Assembly: GCA_003313425.1 (NCBI GenBank)
Contig: NHZP01000024.1
Span: forward strand, 62,001 to 126,000
Source: Pseudopyrenochaeta lycopersici
Lineage: Eukaryota > Ascomycota > Dothideomycetes > Pleosporales > Pseudopyrenochaetaceae
DNA length: 64,000 nucleotides
Reading direction: 5' to 3'
The notes under the pieces were generated by a model. The model did not search any database. It saw only the letters and a list, made by a program, of their open reading frames with translations, and was not told the origin of the DNA. The position numbers and the translations under genes were made by a program. Numbering within the stretch: position 1 is the first letter of the stretch; every line of letters starts with the position of its first letter. Shown in pieces: positions 1-11,916 of the stretch.

Positions 1-525
1 CTTGGTAACAAGACAACAGTCTCGTACGAAGGCGTAGCGCAGAGTGTGGGGGTATTTCTAGGCATTCCGCTCGGCGCCGCGGTGCTGACAAGGCTGACTC
101 TGAGGAGCTTGTTGGGAGAAGACCGTTATCAGCGACGCTTCATCCGATACATTGCGCCATTCTCTCTTCTTGGACTAATCTACACGATTATTGTCCTATT
201 CGCCAGTCAGGGCGCACATGTGGTTAGGCAAATCACAGACGTCTTACGTGTTTGCGCACCGCTATTGGTATACTTTCTTGTCATTTTCACGAGCACAGTA
301 TGGTTCTGTTGGAAGATGGGATTCGGATACAAAGTCAGCTGTACCCAGAGTTTTACCGCTGCGAGCAACAATTTTGAACTCGCAATTGCAGTCGTTGTTG
401 CGGTGTATGGTGCAGGGAGCGGACAGGCATTGGCAAGTACGGTTGGTCCCTTGATCGAAGTCCCAGTCCTTGTCACGCTGGTGTATGTCTTGAGGTGGAT
501 CAGAGAAAAGTGGCAGTGGGCCTAG
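1..525 (+). CDS. ACR3-type arsenite efflux transporter, C-terminal part (5' truncated)
   Basis: The frame is open from base 1 and ends at TAG 523-525, giving 174 C-terminal residues with no start in the window. It begins with a YEGVAQSVGVFLGIPLG-like stretch and continues with alternating hydrophobic helices (APLLVYFLVIF, then the SFTAASNNFELAIAV region), ending in a short charged tail. This is the pattern of the second half of ACR3 (bile acid/arsenite BASS superfamily) plasma-membrane transporters, which extrude As(III). Family members are about 400 residues, so a little over half the protein lies outside the window, including the membrane cysteine known to be needed for transport. No intron is visible in this part. 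The family call is firm; substrate specificity (arsenite alone or also antimonite) cannot be judged. Confidence 0.88.
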   Translation, partial: LGNKTTVSYEGVAQSVGVFLGIPLGAAVLTRLTLRSLLGEDRYQRRFIRYIAPFSLLGLIYTIIVLFASQGAHVVRQITDVLRVCAPLLVYFLVIFTSTVWFCWKMGFGYKVSCTQSFTAASNNFELAIAVVVAVYGAGSGQALASTVGPLIEVPVLVTLVYVLRWIREKWQWA

Positions 526-1991
526 AGTGACGACAGTGCATGTTTAAATATCGATCATCGGGGAGCTATGAGGTAAGTAACCAAGTCAAAAAACGAGTCA
601 GGTGGATTTGGAATCCAAGTTTAAGGGATGTCGGTTGCTCAAGTGGACGAAACACTTAGGATGGGTAGGCCGCAGCAGGCAGGAGATTAGTGAATAACAC
701 CTAAATAAATAACTTACCGTGGAAGCAATACGACTGTATACCAAAGCAGCCCCTGATATTGATAAGAGTTCTATAAGCATTTGCGGACAATGTTTACCAA
801 GATTTTTAAGAACCTAATAGATGAAAGCTTTTAGGACACGCACGGTAAGTTTGAACAGTGCAGTCTAGCAAGGTACAAAAATTTGTTTGCGCGGAAAGCT
901 TCAATTGCTCCATTCGATTACTTCAAATCGGAGAGGTGTAGATCGTTCTTAGCAAAGGATGACAGTAAATATCAGAGGTTTCTGAGGGATTCTGATTAGC
1001 TGGTAGCACGCATGTATGCTATGTGTATGTGTCAGATGCTTGTGCCACTAATATAAGGTTAAATACCCCTGGTACGGCTAGAGATGTGAATCTCATTTGA
1101 AACCGTACAGTCCAGGACAGAGCGAGTATATACACAGCAATATGTGTCTCATGCAATGGAAACAACCAATGGCCCATGGCAATACCAAAGTAATCTACTA
1201 CAGGACACTGTCTCATCAGAACGAGGTGGACACTTGTTGTCCTGTTCTTTGTTGGGCTGGTCATTCGAATTCGCCTTGAGAGATGTTTGACGATGGTAGG
1301 CCGACAACGCGCTGGCCGCATTTTATTGGCATGGCACTGCAGCTCATACCTGTCATGAAGGCTGTGGGAGTTTCATTTATTGAATAAGGAGAATGGCTGG
1401 CCCTGGATGCGTGCCTATACAAGTTCGAGCTACAACATACAGAACGACTGACACGATGCTACCGGATACCTAACAATCTCAGCAAAAGCATCAAGCTTGG
1501 AATGATGGCACGGAGGTCTGTGTGAGGCTCCAAAATCTGCTCGTGCTTGCTACGTCTGCGCATGAACATGCTTTGTTGGCATTTGCTTACAGGGCCTATA
1601 GTGCGTATGGGGAGAGCAGAACGCGCTATAGGGATTGTTTCCTTACTCGTGCTTCACAGCGATACCAAACTCAATGCAAATGGATGCACTTGGCATGCTG
1701 TGTGTGCACAGATTCCAACCATTCCACCGTACCGACTTCACATGATGGTAAAGGAGACTGACTGGGTCTGCAGGTAGCACCGGTTTCTGCAACACGGACG
1801 AGCGACTCGAGTGCTACAATTGCAATTGGCTACTACAGTTGGCCGTGGTACTTCTAAAGGCTTTTTGTGTGTTGTTGTGCACTGAAAGCTGACTTGTCCA
1901 TGTTGCACCTCGACAGCTTGACGAAGACCGGATGTAAAAGGAAAACTGTCAAGCCAAGCGAATGTTCACCGCGATCAGAAGTTGTTTAGCC

Positions 1992-2020
<29 letters not shown>
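1992..2020 (+). repeat. A29 homopolymer run
   Basis: There are twenty-nine consecutive A on the plus strand, followed by GGGAAAG. No reading frame or target-site duplication that would mark it as the tail of a retroelement was found, so it is best treated as a simple poly(A) tract. Confidence 0.9.
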
Positions 2021-2023
<3 letters not shown>

Positions 2024-2581
2024 AAAGAAAACAGGCTATGGGAATGTATAGCGTGTATGGTATAGCAGTATTTCATGACCTGTGCTGATTACAGTCGTCG
2101 AGCTTGTTGCGGGTGAAGAACTAGGCTCGATGACCACAACTATGGGACGTGGGGTTATTCTAGACGGACCGCATAGGAGCAACAGCGAATACGATTGTGC
2201 ACGGGATGTCCAAAGGATAATGTAGTCTCTGAAAATCACCGAGTTCTCGACAGGGAAGGGGAGGCCATGGTCGTCGAACAGAATGGCACTTGGGTAGATT
2301 GGGTTACATTGGGCAGGTGTAACCGGAGGCGCCGGTGCTGCCATCTCACTCAGCAGCCCGTCGAGCAAGGCCATGAATTCTGTGCGGGACCAGTCGCCTG
2401 GAGTGGTTTCCGCCTTGTTGCGATGGTATTGCTCACCACCCTGGTTGACAGGGCAGGTCCGGACGCTACATGAGGCCGCAAAAGCAGGCTGTCAGATTTG
2501 TTGGTCTCAAAATAGTCACGAGGTGGGTTCCGGTGCGCTCCAGCTCGCAGTGCACAAATGTCGTCGCTCGCTGGCTGCCAC

Positions 2582-2623
2582 TCCAGCCTCCAGCCTCCAG
2601 CCTCTAGCCTCTAGCCTCTAGCC
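2582..2623. repeat. 7-bp tandem repeat, six copies
   Basis: There are three copies of TCCAGCC followed by three of TCTAGCC, back to back. The C-to-T change is shared by the last three copies, so the array grew in two steps. It lies in non-coding DNA. Confidence 0.9.
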
Positions 2624-5153
2624 ACCCACGCGTCCCTCGCCAGCAGCCGTTAGCCGTGAACTGGCCAGACAGGCGATGCTGCGTGCTCTTTGCACAGTCT
2701 GAGACAAGTCGCGTTCTTGCTGCTTTGGCCAGCGAGCCGGCCGCTCTTTCCTTTCCAGCACAGTGGCACGACCCGGGAACGTGGTTCGGCCTCTTTTAGC
2801 GACCGCCATGTTTCACTCGAATGGATGCTGCCATGCTGTCTCGCGGTCCCCGCACCCGTCTTGTCGCCCTTGACATCGCCCCGGCCTAGGACCTACTTCG
2901 CAGTTGATCCTTACAATGTTGCATTGTTCCACGCCTCTACCCCGTCTGTCGCATTGCCTGAATACCTGCCTTGCGCCTGCAGAGCGCGCTCACCACCACG
3001 CCAACACGACTTGGCTTTATCCGGCACAAGGAACTTCTTCGGCAATTCCAAGCAGCACAGCTCGTTCCAACGCTGCTTCTCTGTTTCATCATTGACCCCT
3101 GACTCCACAACCCCCTCCCCCCGTTTCAGTCGACGGCCAAGGTCATTAGAGCCCGTCCCTGCTCGTTCGTCTTGCCTGTCGCAGGAACTCCACACTTCGG
3201 CATGCTTCTTATCGCATGCCGGCTACCCATGATAATCCAATGATCATGTCGTCTGGAGACCCAACGTGCACGCCTCACCTCCAGCCATCTTCAGAGGCGG
3301 CGCGGAACGGGCTAGACGGCTACTAGGGCATGAAACCATGTGCGTGATCCTAGGCCGAGAACCATGCACTTGGGAACAGCTGCGGCACCATGCTACACAG
3401 TTCCGCTCAACATGCCTCTTGCACCGCTGTCTGAATGAGTGTGGCGGCTCAATCTGAAACTTGAATACCTTCGCCGTCATCTTTGCCAATGCAGCCGGCA
3501 TACAGAAGGTTCTAATACATGGCCATGGGACCTGGAGAGTTTGTTCCCATGCAGGCATCCCATGGGCTTTTGGACGGCTGATGTGCGCCAGTGTTCTTCT
3601 CTGCATACAAGCCGCAGGACGCCTGTCAACGCTGGACCCAAGGGCGACCAATCGCCTTTCCGAAGGTGTCAATTCACTCATTGACATGCTCGTCAGCACC
3701 CTGCAGGGATTTCCGACCGTTCAGCTGGGCCTGCAGTTGTTTAGACAAGGTCCATCGAATTCTGCAGAACAACGTCGCTGAGCGTAACAATATGCTGAGC
3801 TTTCCTAATCGTAGCAGCACAGCGCTGCCACTGCGCACCCCTTGCGTAGCTCTCAGTGCCGAATGACTAATTCGGCAGCGGAACGGCGCGCAGCGCTGCA
3901 ACAGAGAGGGTGACTCAAGATGCTGCAGCAACCGTGCTTCCTGACGCGTATCGCAAACCAGGATTTGGGGTCATGGAGCTCAGTAAAACATCCTCTTTCA
4001 AACGCTCTCAACGGGCTCCTGGTCCATTGGCCGTCCCTGCAACCCCAGCAGCTGCACCTGCAGGAGACCGAGGATAGGCTTGCGTCTTCAGCGCCTCATG
4101 ACGCTCCTCTGGGACATGGCAGCTGCTCCCTCCTGACGAAGACTAGGAGCAAAGCAGGCGTCTCGCGTAAGCACCATGGGGAGTGATGCCTGCTGGGAGC
4201 GCGGAGATTATCGCTCTTAGATCGCTATCAAACTCAGATGATCAAGTGGGCAGGCTTTGGGGGAGGCGTTGCCCGCGCCGACTGATGAGCAATCCCTGGC
4301 GATATGCGGACATGAATGGCCGTGTGAGCGTTTGCAAACTTTGCGTCCAAGAGCAATATGGGGGGCACACACACCGTCTCATTCGTGCAGACGAGAGCGG
4401 GAAAGTGGGATACCACGAGCACGGAACGGCAAGTCATGTCATGCTCTGCGGCATCCGCATGTGGCATTGCAAGCGCGATTCGAAACGCTCAGATTCGCGG
4501 AAATGCTCGCAGGGCTTGCCTTGGCTGGAACCGGTCTTCCGGTGATTGGGCCAAAAGCCCAAGGCGGGCAGCGTCCGGCGCAACTGGAGAAAGGCCGACG
4601 GCGAAGTTGTCGTCTTGGGCGCTCGTCAGCCAGCAGTGGCCGAACAGAGGCGGCTTCATTCATGCGCATGACGGGTCCATGGTAGGATTGCCGTGGGCCC
4701 CGCTTCTCTGAGCGGTGAAGCGGCAGAAGCGCAGTGCAAATGTGACAGGGCGGTCCAGCACGGGGCTGGCAGCAGGCAGCGTGTGCCAGGCTCGGTTCCA
4801 GTGCATATCTGGACGAAGAGGCTTGACGGGGGCGTGTGCTCGGGCGGGCAGCCAGTGAGGGGCACGATTCGGGCTTTGCGACCTGTTCCCGCCAATTTGG
4901 CTCAGAGGCAGTCCCGGCGGTATGGACCTGGGTGAGAGGCTAGTCCGCCTGTGGCCCAGCTCCGAGCGTGGAGCGGGTCGTTCGCTGTCGCGGTGGCATG
5001 GCCTAAATTAATACAGCGGCCATGTTAATGCCCCCAAGCTAGCGCCATCCCTACCACCGCGCGCGGTTCCCAGAGGCAGAGGGGTGGAGCCGCCTGGGAC
5101 TGCCTCTTGCATTGCTGCCGGGACGCCTGCTGTGGGAGGGAGCCCAGCAGCCA

Positions 5154-5188
5154 TCGGCCAGCGGCCAGCGGCCAGCAGCCAACGTCCA
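5154..5188. repeat. 7-bp tandem repeat, about five copies
   Basis: There are five imperfect units of the GCGGCCA type in the GC-rich DNA about 440 bp upstream of the laeA start. The unit length matches the array at 2582-2623 but the sequence differs. Confidence 0.75.
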
Positions 5189-5624
5189 GCGTCAGCGCTC
5201 GCCGTCGCGCTTGACGGGCGTCGAGCCGTGCGACGTGTGCAGGGGTTCTCTTCTTAAATACCTCCCGTGTCGCTGCTGCCCTGATGGCTGAGATCCCGGC
5301 CCTCCTGCCTGCCTGAGTCGATGCCCGCGAACCCAGCAGGCCGTCTCCAACTACTGTACTCCGTAATAAAAACCGGCACCCACTCCCAGCAGACTGCCCG
5401 CCGCCGCTCACCACTCACACCACGCTGCCTCTGTCGCCCACCACGCACTGCCGCACTGCTGGCCTGCAGCCCGCCGTCGCCGCGACGAGCCCAGCGACTG
5501 CTCGCCGTTTTTCTGACCAGCGCGTCCTCGCCCCAGGCAACACGTCTCCGCCCCGCCTGCGCTCCGAGTTTATTAGTCGACGTTGCCCGCCCGCGAGGCC
5601 GCTCTGCGACGCCCGCCTGCTCCA

Positions 5625-6973
5625 ATGGTTACGATGGCATCGAATGGGTGAGTCCAGCCCTCGTCCCCGCTCCGTGCGACGTTGCTGCTGCTCTGGCCCG
5701 CTGACCGAGGACCAGTCTGCCCGTGCCTGCCCAGAACAGCAACTACCTGGAAAACGGCCGTTTGTATCATGGCTTCAGGAGAGGCATCTACATGTACCCC
5801 TGCGATGAGGTAGGCCTGCCCGCCCTGCCGCCCACCCTGCTGCCCATGGCCCCCCGCTGACAGCCCCAGCACGAAAAGGACCGCATGGACATCTACCACA
5901 AGCTGTTCGCCGTAGCACGCCGCGACCAGCTGCACCAGGCGCCCATGCCGCAACACTGGGAGCCCCGCATCCTCGATGTGGGTTGTGGAACGGGCATCTG
6001 GGCGATTGACATGGCCGAGTAAGTCGGGAGCCGCAGCCTGCCATACCTGTTCTGCGACACTAACCGTTCCCGTGTGCAGCCAGTACCTAAACGCCGAGGT
6101 GCGCTGATCCCGCAATGCTCCATTGCTGCCACACAACCACTGACGTGAACTCTGCAGGTGCTAGGTATGGATCTTGTCAACATCCAGCCAGAAAAGTACG
6201 TCTGCCCTTGGCTGTTCCGGCCCCCACACTCTGATTGACACGCGTGCAGAATTCCTCCAAACCTACGATTTCGTGTACCACGCGACTACGAGTCCCCGTG
6301 GTTACTGGGCGAAGATTCCTGGGACTTGATCCATCTGCGCATGGCCTGTGGCAGCGTCACGAGCTGGCCGGAGCTGTACCAGAAGATATTCACGTACGCA
6401 CTGCGCCCTGTGTCTCGGAGACTCCAGCTAATTCTGTCAGGCACCTGAAGCCGGGCTCGGGTTGGATAGAGCATGTCGAAATCGACATGGAGCCGCGCTG
6501 CGACGACTACACGCTTTCTCAAGATAGCATGCTCGTCAAGTGGTACCGGTGGCTCGCAGACGCCACGCACCGCGTTTCCCGCCCAATTGCATACGAGCAT
6601 CGCACTCGCCAGCTGCTGCAGCAGGCGGGCTTCATCGACATCCAGGAGACTGTAATTCGCGTTCCCTACAATTCCTGGCCCAACGATCCGCACCAAAAGG
6701 ACATTGGCAGGTGGTACAACCTGGGCATAACTGAGGGCCTGGACGCCCTCACCTTTGCCCCCCTCACAAGAGTTTACCAGTGGGACCTGAATGCACACGT
6801 CAAACCACTGCTTGACAACGTTCGCAGAGAAATATGTAACCGGAAAATTCATGCGTACAACAACATGTAAGTCAAGCCCAGGTGCCGGTTGCACCAATTG
6901 ATTGATGTTACTGCGCAATGCTGACCCCTTGCTCTACAGCCATATCTGGACTGCCCGGCGTCCCCAACAGTAG
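5625..6973 (+). CDS. laeA: LaeA-type methyltransferase, global regulator of secondary metabolism
   Basis: Eight exons give 300 residues: 5625-5647, 5740-5809, 5870-6018, 6080-6098, 6158-6195, 6250-6393, 6441-6866, 6940-6973. The protein opens with the LaeA signature region ([19 protein letters not shown], about residues 13-31), has the SAM-binding motif DVGCGTG at 67-73, the stretches [10 protein letters not shown] and [10 protein letters not shown], and ends in HIWTARRPQ. These match LaeA/LAE1 rather than generic LaeA-like methyltransferases. LaeA is a nuclear partner of the velvet proteins VeA and VelB and controls secondary-metabolite clusters and development; its methyl acceptor is debated. 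The ATG at 5625 is chosen because an in-frame TAG lies at 5574 (5634 is a second ATG). Known homologues often have a longer N-terminus, so an extra 5' exon is possible. No biosynthetic cluster is adjacent, which is usual for laeA. Confidence 0.93.
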
Positions 6974-8129
6974 CATCCTGGGCGAATTCGTACCCTTGTA
7001 GGACCCCAATTTATTGACACCGATTCCGACCCGTATCCGCCTTGCACAGCCTGCAATCCAATCCCCCCGTCGGACGTCTGGTACTCTTTGGCATGTCTCC
7101 TGGCACGATGCTCTCATGAGCAATTTCGATATGAGCCCCCGTTCCCCCTTTCATATATTCCGGACTCCATGGATGTTTCCGGTTACTGTGCATGGAGCGA
7201 ACGACATCCCTGGCCTTCATTATTGATAATCACGGAGGTCCAAACAAAAGACGTTTTCAGCATAGAAACAAAGCAGATAGGGGTCATAGCCACGACTCTG
7301 TGCCATACCCTCCCTCTCCCCGCCTGTCGGACACATAGCTGTCAACATTTTCGCACAGGGTTGTTGTTTATCTAACGGCGCATATCATGGTAGGGAAAAA
7401 TTGGAGTTACTCGGCGAACTTGCTCGACTGGCGTTATGGCATTTTTGCGAACATGATACCTCGGTTTTCTTGCGATAAAACGGCCTCTGTGTTCTGGGAA
7501 GAAAGAGGCAATTTGAGCGAATTGGCGTTGCTATGCATATCTCATGACGTATTGTGGAAGGTGTCTGGTGGCGTAGGCTTTGCCCCAAGGCGGCTTTGTA
7601 TGATGACGATTGTTGGACTGGCATCTGCATCACTTCATGCGTAAAGCGCCCTGGCTGTTGCTTTTCAGTACCAGTACGTTGCAAGCGGGTTTTGCTTTAG
7701 CGAACTAAATGTCATGGACGATTGTTGTCCCCCAATTCTGAACATAGTCTGGAAAGTATATACTAGCAGGAATATACCCCACTTCCTTCATAATTGTATC
7801 TCTTTGCCTCGAGGTGTTTGAAGTTCAAATGCACTGAAAATAGAGTGGTGACGAAACCTGGCATCGATCTTTGCTACAAACATTCTTGTCGCATGCTAGC
7901 CAGGCCTAGGAACTGCCCCCGGCAGACCTCGCAATGCCACGCGTCGTTTCCAACCGCTCGGAACCAAGCCATGGATGCCTTGAGAGGTGTTCGTGCTGAT
8001 CAGCGGCCATCAGGAGGTGATCAAAGCACAATGCAGAGAGCAACTTCAAATCGGCTTGGATAGGGGCCCAGAATCATGACGCGCTGCGCACGTGCTGAGA
8101 AGGGTTAAGCTTTCTGCACCTTTGTCTTC
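6974..8129. other. Intergenic, laeA 3' side
   Basis: This holds the presumed laeA 3' UTR. The open frames here (for example 7385-7684 minus and 7794-8063 plus) have no family resemblance. Nothing else is seen. Confidence 0.5.
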
Positions 8130-8551
8130 CTACTCTGTGCCTTCGCCTTCCTTCTGTGGTTGTGCTTCGAAGGATGGAGCGAATAGTTCAAGGGTCTGAT
8201 CAGACATCTCGCCGATGCGAGGAATTGTGGACCCGCCGTCCGGCCTTCGCTTGGGCATCTCTGGGGCGCCTTCCCATCCGCTGCGTAGCCGACGTTTTCG
8301 CATGTTCGTATCCGCACCGCTAGCAAATTCCCAGTGCAGCGTGCTCGCGATACTTGCTGATGGGGTACAAGTACATTACACGTCTCGCCGACCATGGTGC
8401 TTTTCCATTAGCCTTACGGCCCTTTCTCGGCCACAGCTTGTTCAAAACCAGCCTTGGAGAGAATTGCGCAAAACAAATCCGTCATCGACGACCCTTTGGT
8501 CTGGTCGCCATCGGCAAACGTTTCAACACCGAGACCTTTACTACTTGCCAT
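8130..8551 (-). CDS. Small conserved-looking hypothetical protein, two exons
   Basis: Two short exons (8551-8418 and 8352-8130) join across a 65-nt intron with a GTAAGG donor, a CTAAT branch site and a CAAG acceptor, giving 118 residues. Both exons are too short to stand out alone. The ATG at 8549-8551 starts MASSKGLGVET; a helix-like part (MTDLFCAILSKAGF) follows, and then a basic-proline stretch (MRKRRLRSGWEGAPEMPKRR) and an acidic end before TAG 8130-8132. I do not recognise the family. Composition is protein-like in this frame only, and the frame is kept across the intron. There is no signal peptide or membrane segment. A slightly different acceptor (CGAG five codons further on) would also keep the frame. 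The gene is inferred from sequence texture and needs transcript support. Confidence 0.5.
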
Positions 8552-11146
8552 TCGCCAAACTATCCAGTTCACATATCCGCCACGAACTAGAGTGCCGAGC
8601 TGGGCTGCGGGCGATCAGCGACCGACCCCCGCAAACCACTCATTATTTACACGTGTTAGGAACGTTCCCTGTGTCAGCCTCCTGCATCTGCCTCTGCGCT
8701 TTTCAAACTTTGCGCAATGTCGATCGTGGACATGGGTTTCCGAAGACAGGAGAAATGGAGCTGCGGTCGGTGTGATTTAGTACAAAGTACATTGTGCATG
8801 AACGATATTGGTACACGACCATGACTCTAACGACTCCATCGAGTTCCCGAAATAAGGTCCAGCCCGACAACAAACGTCTCTCCAAACGAATTGACTGCGC
8901 CACCTTCAAACCCAATCTCAAGCCTCATTTCCCACTGGCAGCCTGGATAGATTGCATTCACGGAACTATCGGCCAGTCAACCGAATCCTCGTAATCCGCT
9001 GGCCCTACATGATCCCCGAACACGAATTCCGAACGGTCAGTCTTGACGCTCATGGAATGCAACATAGTAATCTGCATTGGAGCCTTGCAGGCCCTGGTGG
9101 CAGACCCAGTGGCAGACCTAGTGGCAGAAAAAGCAGTACGCGGCTCTATGCGTAGCCCGATAAGTTCTGGTGGCTGAAATACGACCACAGCTTCGGATCA
9201 TTCCTGAGGTTTCTCGACATCCAAGCCTCCCCGGCCCCCCTCCCCCTTTCTCGATGCGGCAGCATACCCTAGACTTAGACTCAAATAGACTAGGCGAGCG
9301 TGGATGGCTGGTGTTGAGAATTGCTGTACGCTCGGATCACGCAAATCTAGACGCCTTCAAACTTGCAGCACTCTTTGAGATCTTGCCAACAACGCCGTAT
9401 CGATCCAGATCCAAAGCGCACTACGCGCCCTTCAACAAATCGCAGACCCAATACCATATTCTGCTCTCTCCATTTCTAAATATTTAATATGTAAGTTGAT
9501 TGCGCCTCTTTCTTTTCCACGCATATTGCGTGATGACAACGCTGGGGCCATAAGAGTTTCTCCTCACTACCTCCTTCGCGGAACCTTGGGATCCAGAAAC
9601 AATGCTTTCCACACCAGCAATTTCATATCTTCTCAACCTGTCTGATATTCACTTTCTGGGCGCATACATGGTTTGCGTTATCAGTTAAAGCCACTGCTAA
9701 TGATTCGTAAGGGCCATGTTACCGAACCGCGATGTACGCTACAAGCCGGGTGAACCCAGCCTTGCGCTAAAAGGCCTGTGTACCGGAAATACGGGAACGT
9801 GAAAGGTATGATGTGTGACAGTATGTTGGGTTATGCTTTAAGCTTTGAATTTGACGAATGACGTGGGCTCAATGTCGACATGATTTGCCAAACCTCGCAA
9901 GCTCCAGCGAACGGTACTTGACCTTCACTAGGACTCATTCAATATTATGGCTACTTAAGGAGCGATTGTAAATCAATACATTGTCACGTTTACGACTTTT
10001 GAACATGATGCAAATGGCCCAACCTCGCCGCTGTCGGCACTCTGAGCAGCGTTTTGCGTGCTTTTCGCACGATAAACGTAAGTTGGAGGTTGTTGCTGTC
10101 CGAAGAGGCTTTCGTATGATTATTTCCTTCCCTACCACCCATTTTCTCGCACGTCATCTGCTCAGGTTCTCAACCATAATGTCTTCCGATGAAGTAAAGG
10201 CCCTATTGCACTTGAAGACCGTTGAACAACCCTAGTAAATATGCGTTTGTAACATATCAATGCGCCTCGACACCAGATATGGGTTTCGAGGTCTGCTGTT
10301 CCATAACCAGGGTGTTCTGCAAAGTCTAAATGTTGCTCGGATGTAATTGCCGACCACTTATACACCGCAATTGTATCATTTCCTGTTTTGCCCCACTTCG
10401 CTCCCTCTGGCTTTTGTTTGGATAGCTTGGAACGTAATTACACCAAGCCAAGCAAACGATTTGGCGTGGCTATCGAGACGGCATGATACACTGTAGATCC
10501 TTGCATTAATCACCAGCGGCCTTCAAGGACTCGACACACGTGGCTCACCTGGATCAAGTCACAAGAAGCAGGATGCAAAGATGTTTCCCATTACCTGTGC
10601 AGTACGCAATCAGGCAGGAATGGGTCTTCGGCACGCATTGCGCGTCATCGACAGTACTGGCATAATGCGCCATTGCCGACAGAATGGTTCGAACATGATG
10701 GAGACCTTGGATTGCGTTGCCCTTATCGAATGACAGCGCTTGAACAGCCTCAATAGCCCTGCATACAGCTCGAACGTTCGCCAAGAAGTCTCAAATAGCT
10801 AATCATGATGACAGTGACGTGTGGCTGATGATAGAGGATCAACATCTGCCAAATGCTGTGATCGGGCCACGGCGCAGGAAATCTTGGGAATGGGGAGATT
10901 TGGTTCTTAACTGTCCGCGGATACGTCGGGAAATTCCTAGAATAGCCTTATCTATTTGTTGTACAATGTACGTATTTTTGACATTGCGATGTCGTCGTGT
11001 GTTGTCTGAACTGGGATAAAAGCGGACAGAAACATTTCAGCGCTCATCATCACAACTCTACGCTCCGCTCTACGTTCGAACGATTCTTCAACCCTTTACC
11101 AAAGTCAACCCACTTGAACTATAGATTCCAAAACAAGCGGACAGCA
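8552..11146. other. Intergenic stretch without a supported gene
   Basis: This 2.6 kb has moderate AT content and no recognisable gene. On the minus strand around 10784-10554 there is a protein-like frame (containing the stretch GNAIQGLHHVRTILSAMAHY) that ends at a possible GTAATG donor. It could be an exon of an unrecognised gene, but I cannot extend it in either direction. A 12-bp triplicate at 9097-9132 is listed separately. Confidence 0.45.
9097..9132. repeat. 12-bp tandem repeat, three copies
   Basis: There are three adjacent copies of a unit starting GTGGCAGA. The first two differ by one base, and the third ends in AAAA. It is non-coding. Confidence 0.85.
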
Positions 11147-11916
11147 ATGGCTCGCACACACAACACAAACACCGACTATGGCACTCCCGCCACACGCTCG
11201 AACAGGCTGCATCGCCCGCTTCTTCTTGCAAACCACGTTCTGCATTTTATTTCCTCGATTATCGTGATGAGCATCGCCGCATACTTTATTCACAATTATC
11301 GTAGAAACACACACCTTGTGTACTGGGTCTCCGTCGTATGTTTCGCTCCCTTGTTTTCCATTGAAATTCAACATCGTCTAACATCTCCTTCCTAGGGAGC
11401 CATCGATGCCTTCCTCTACCTTCCAGCCCTTTTCCTTCCTATCATAAAGTCCTACAAAGGCTACCTTGCACCTTTAGCGTGGATTTTCTCCTACCTTTGG
11501 CTCACAGCCTTTATTTTTGCCACCCAGGACTATTCTAATGGGAGGTGTTTCTACAATTCCCCAGCGTTCGTGAACCAGTGTAGCATGAAGAAAACTTTGG
11601 CAGCATTTGCTTTTATTGCCTTGTGAGTCCTCATTTTCTGTTCGTTGGTTCCCAAGATCGGGTGCGGTGAGGTGACGGCATGGTACAACTTGGTGCAGAG
11701 AAGTGAACCTTCAGTAAACACACGCTAATCGAATGTAGTTTCACGAACCTTGTCGGCACACTCCTTGAGGGAAGGCTTTGGGATATGCAGCGCTTCAAGA
11801 GTGCGAATCATACAGGGAATTTTGCTGCGGATAAGCACCATGCTGGCGTTGCTGGCACGACTGGTGCTGCTAACACACAGCCTGCCACAACGGCGCAGCA
11901 TACGACTGCTGTCTAA
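11147..11916 (+). CDS. MARVEL-domain integral membrane protein
   Basis: Three exons (11147-11335, 11396-11622, 11739-11916) give 197 residues. Four hydrophobic segments lie near residues 26-48, 57-80, 88-104 and 131-149, separated by short polar loops, with a conserved-looking WxxTAFIFATQDYS region and a cysteine pair (RCFYN and NQCSM) in the loop before the last helix. This is the four-helix MARVEL arrangement found in many fungal plasma-membrane proteins thought to shape membrane subdomains. The C-terminal 45 residues are soluble and rich in Ala, Thr and His. The start is the first ATG in the frame. Function beyond membrane organisation cannot be stated. It is convergent with the AtuA-type gene to its right. 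Confidence 0.8.

Larger units (their letters stand above)
526..5624. other. Gene-poor stretch between ACR3 and laeA
   Basis: I see no gene that can be supported. The left part (to about 2 kb) has average composition with stops in every frame. The right part (about 2.5-5.6 kb) is GC-richer and CT-rich before laeA, and its longer open frames (2690-3232 plus, 3244-3699 minus, 4183-4545 plus) have low-complexity or shifting composition and no family resemblance. An ATG-started 112-codon frame on the minus strand (2374 to 2036) is the only one with a mildly protein-like look. It sits just upstream of the A29 run. Two small 7-bp tandem repeats are listed separately. Confidence 0.5.

Noticed and set aside
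1992..2020. Poly(A) tail of a LINE-like element
   Set aside because: No reverse-transcriptase frame, no target-site duplication and no element body were found upstream.
2690..3232. 180-codon plus-strand frame
   Set aside because: It starts with TTG, is rich in Ser/Pro/Arg/Cys as expected from GC/CT-rich DNA, and shows no domain or splice context.
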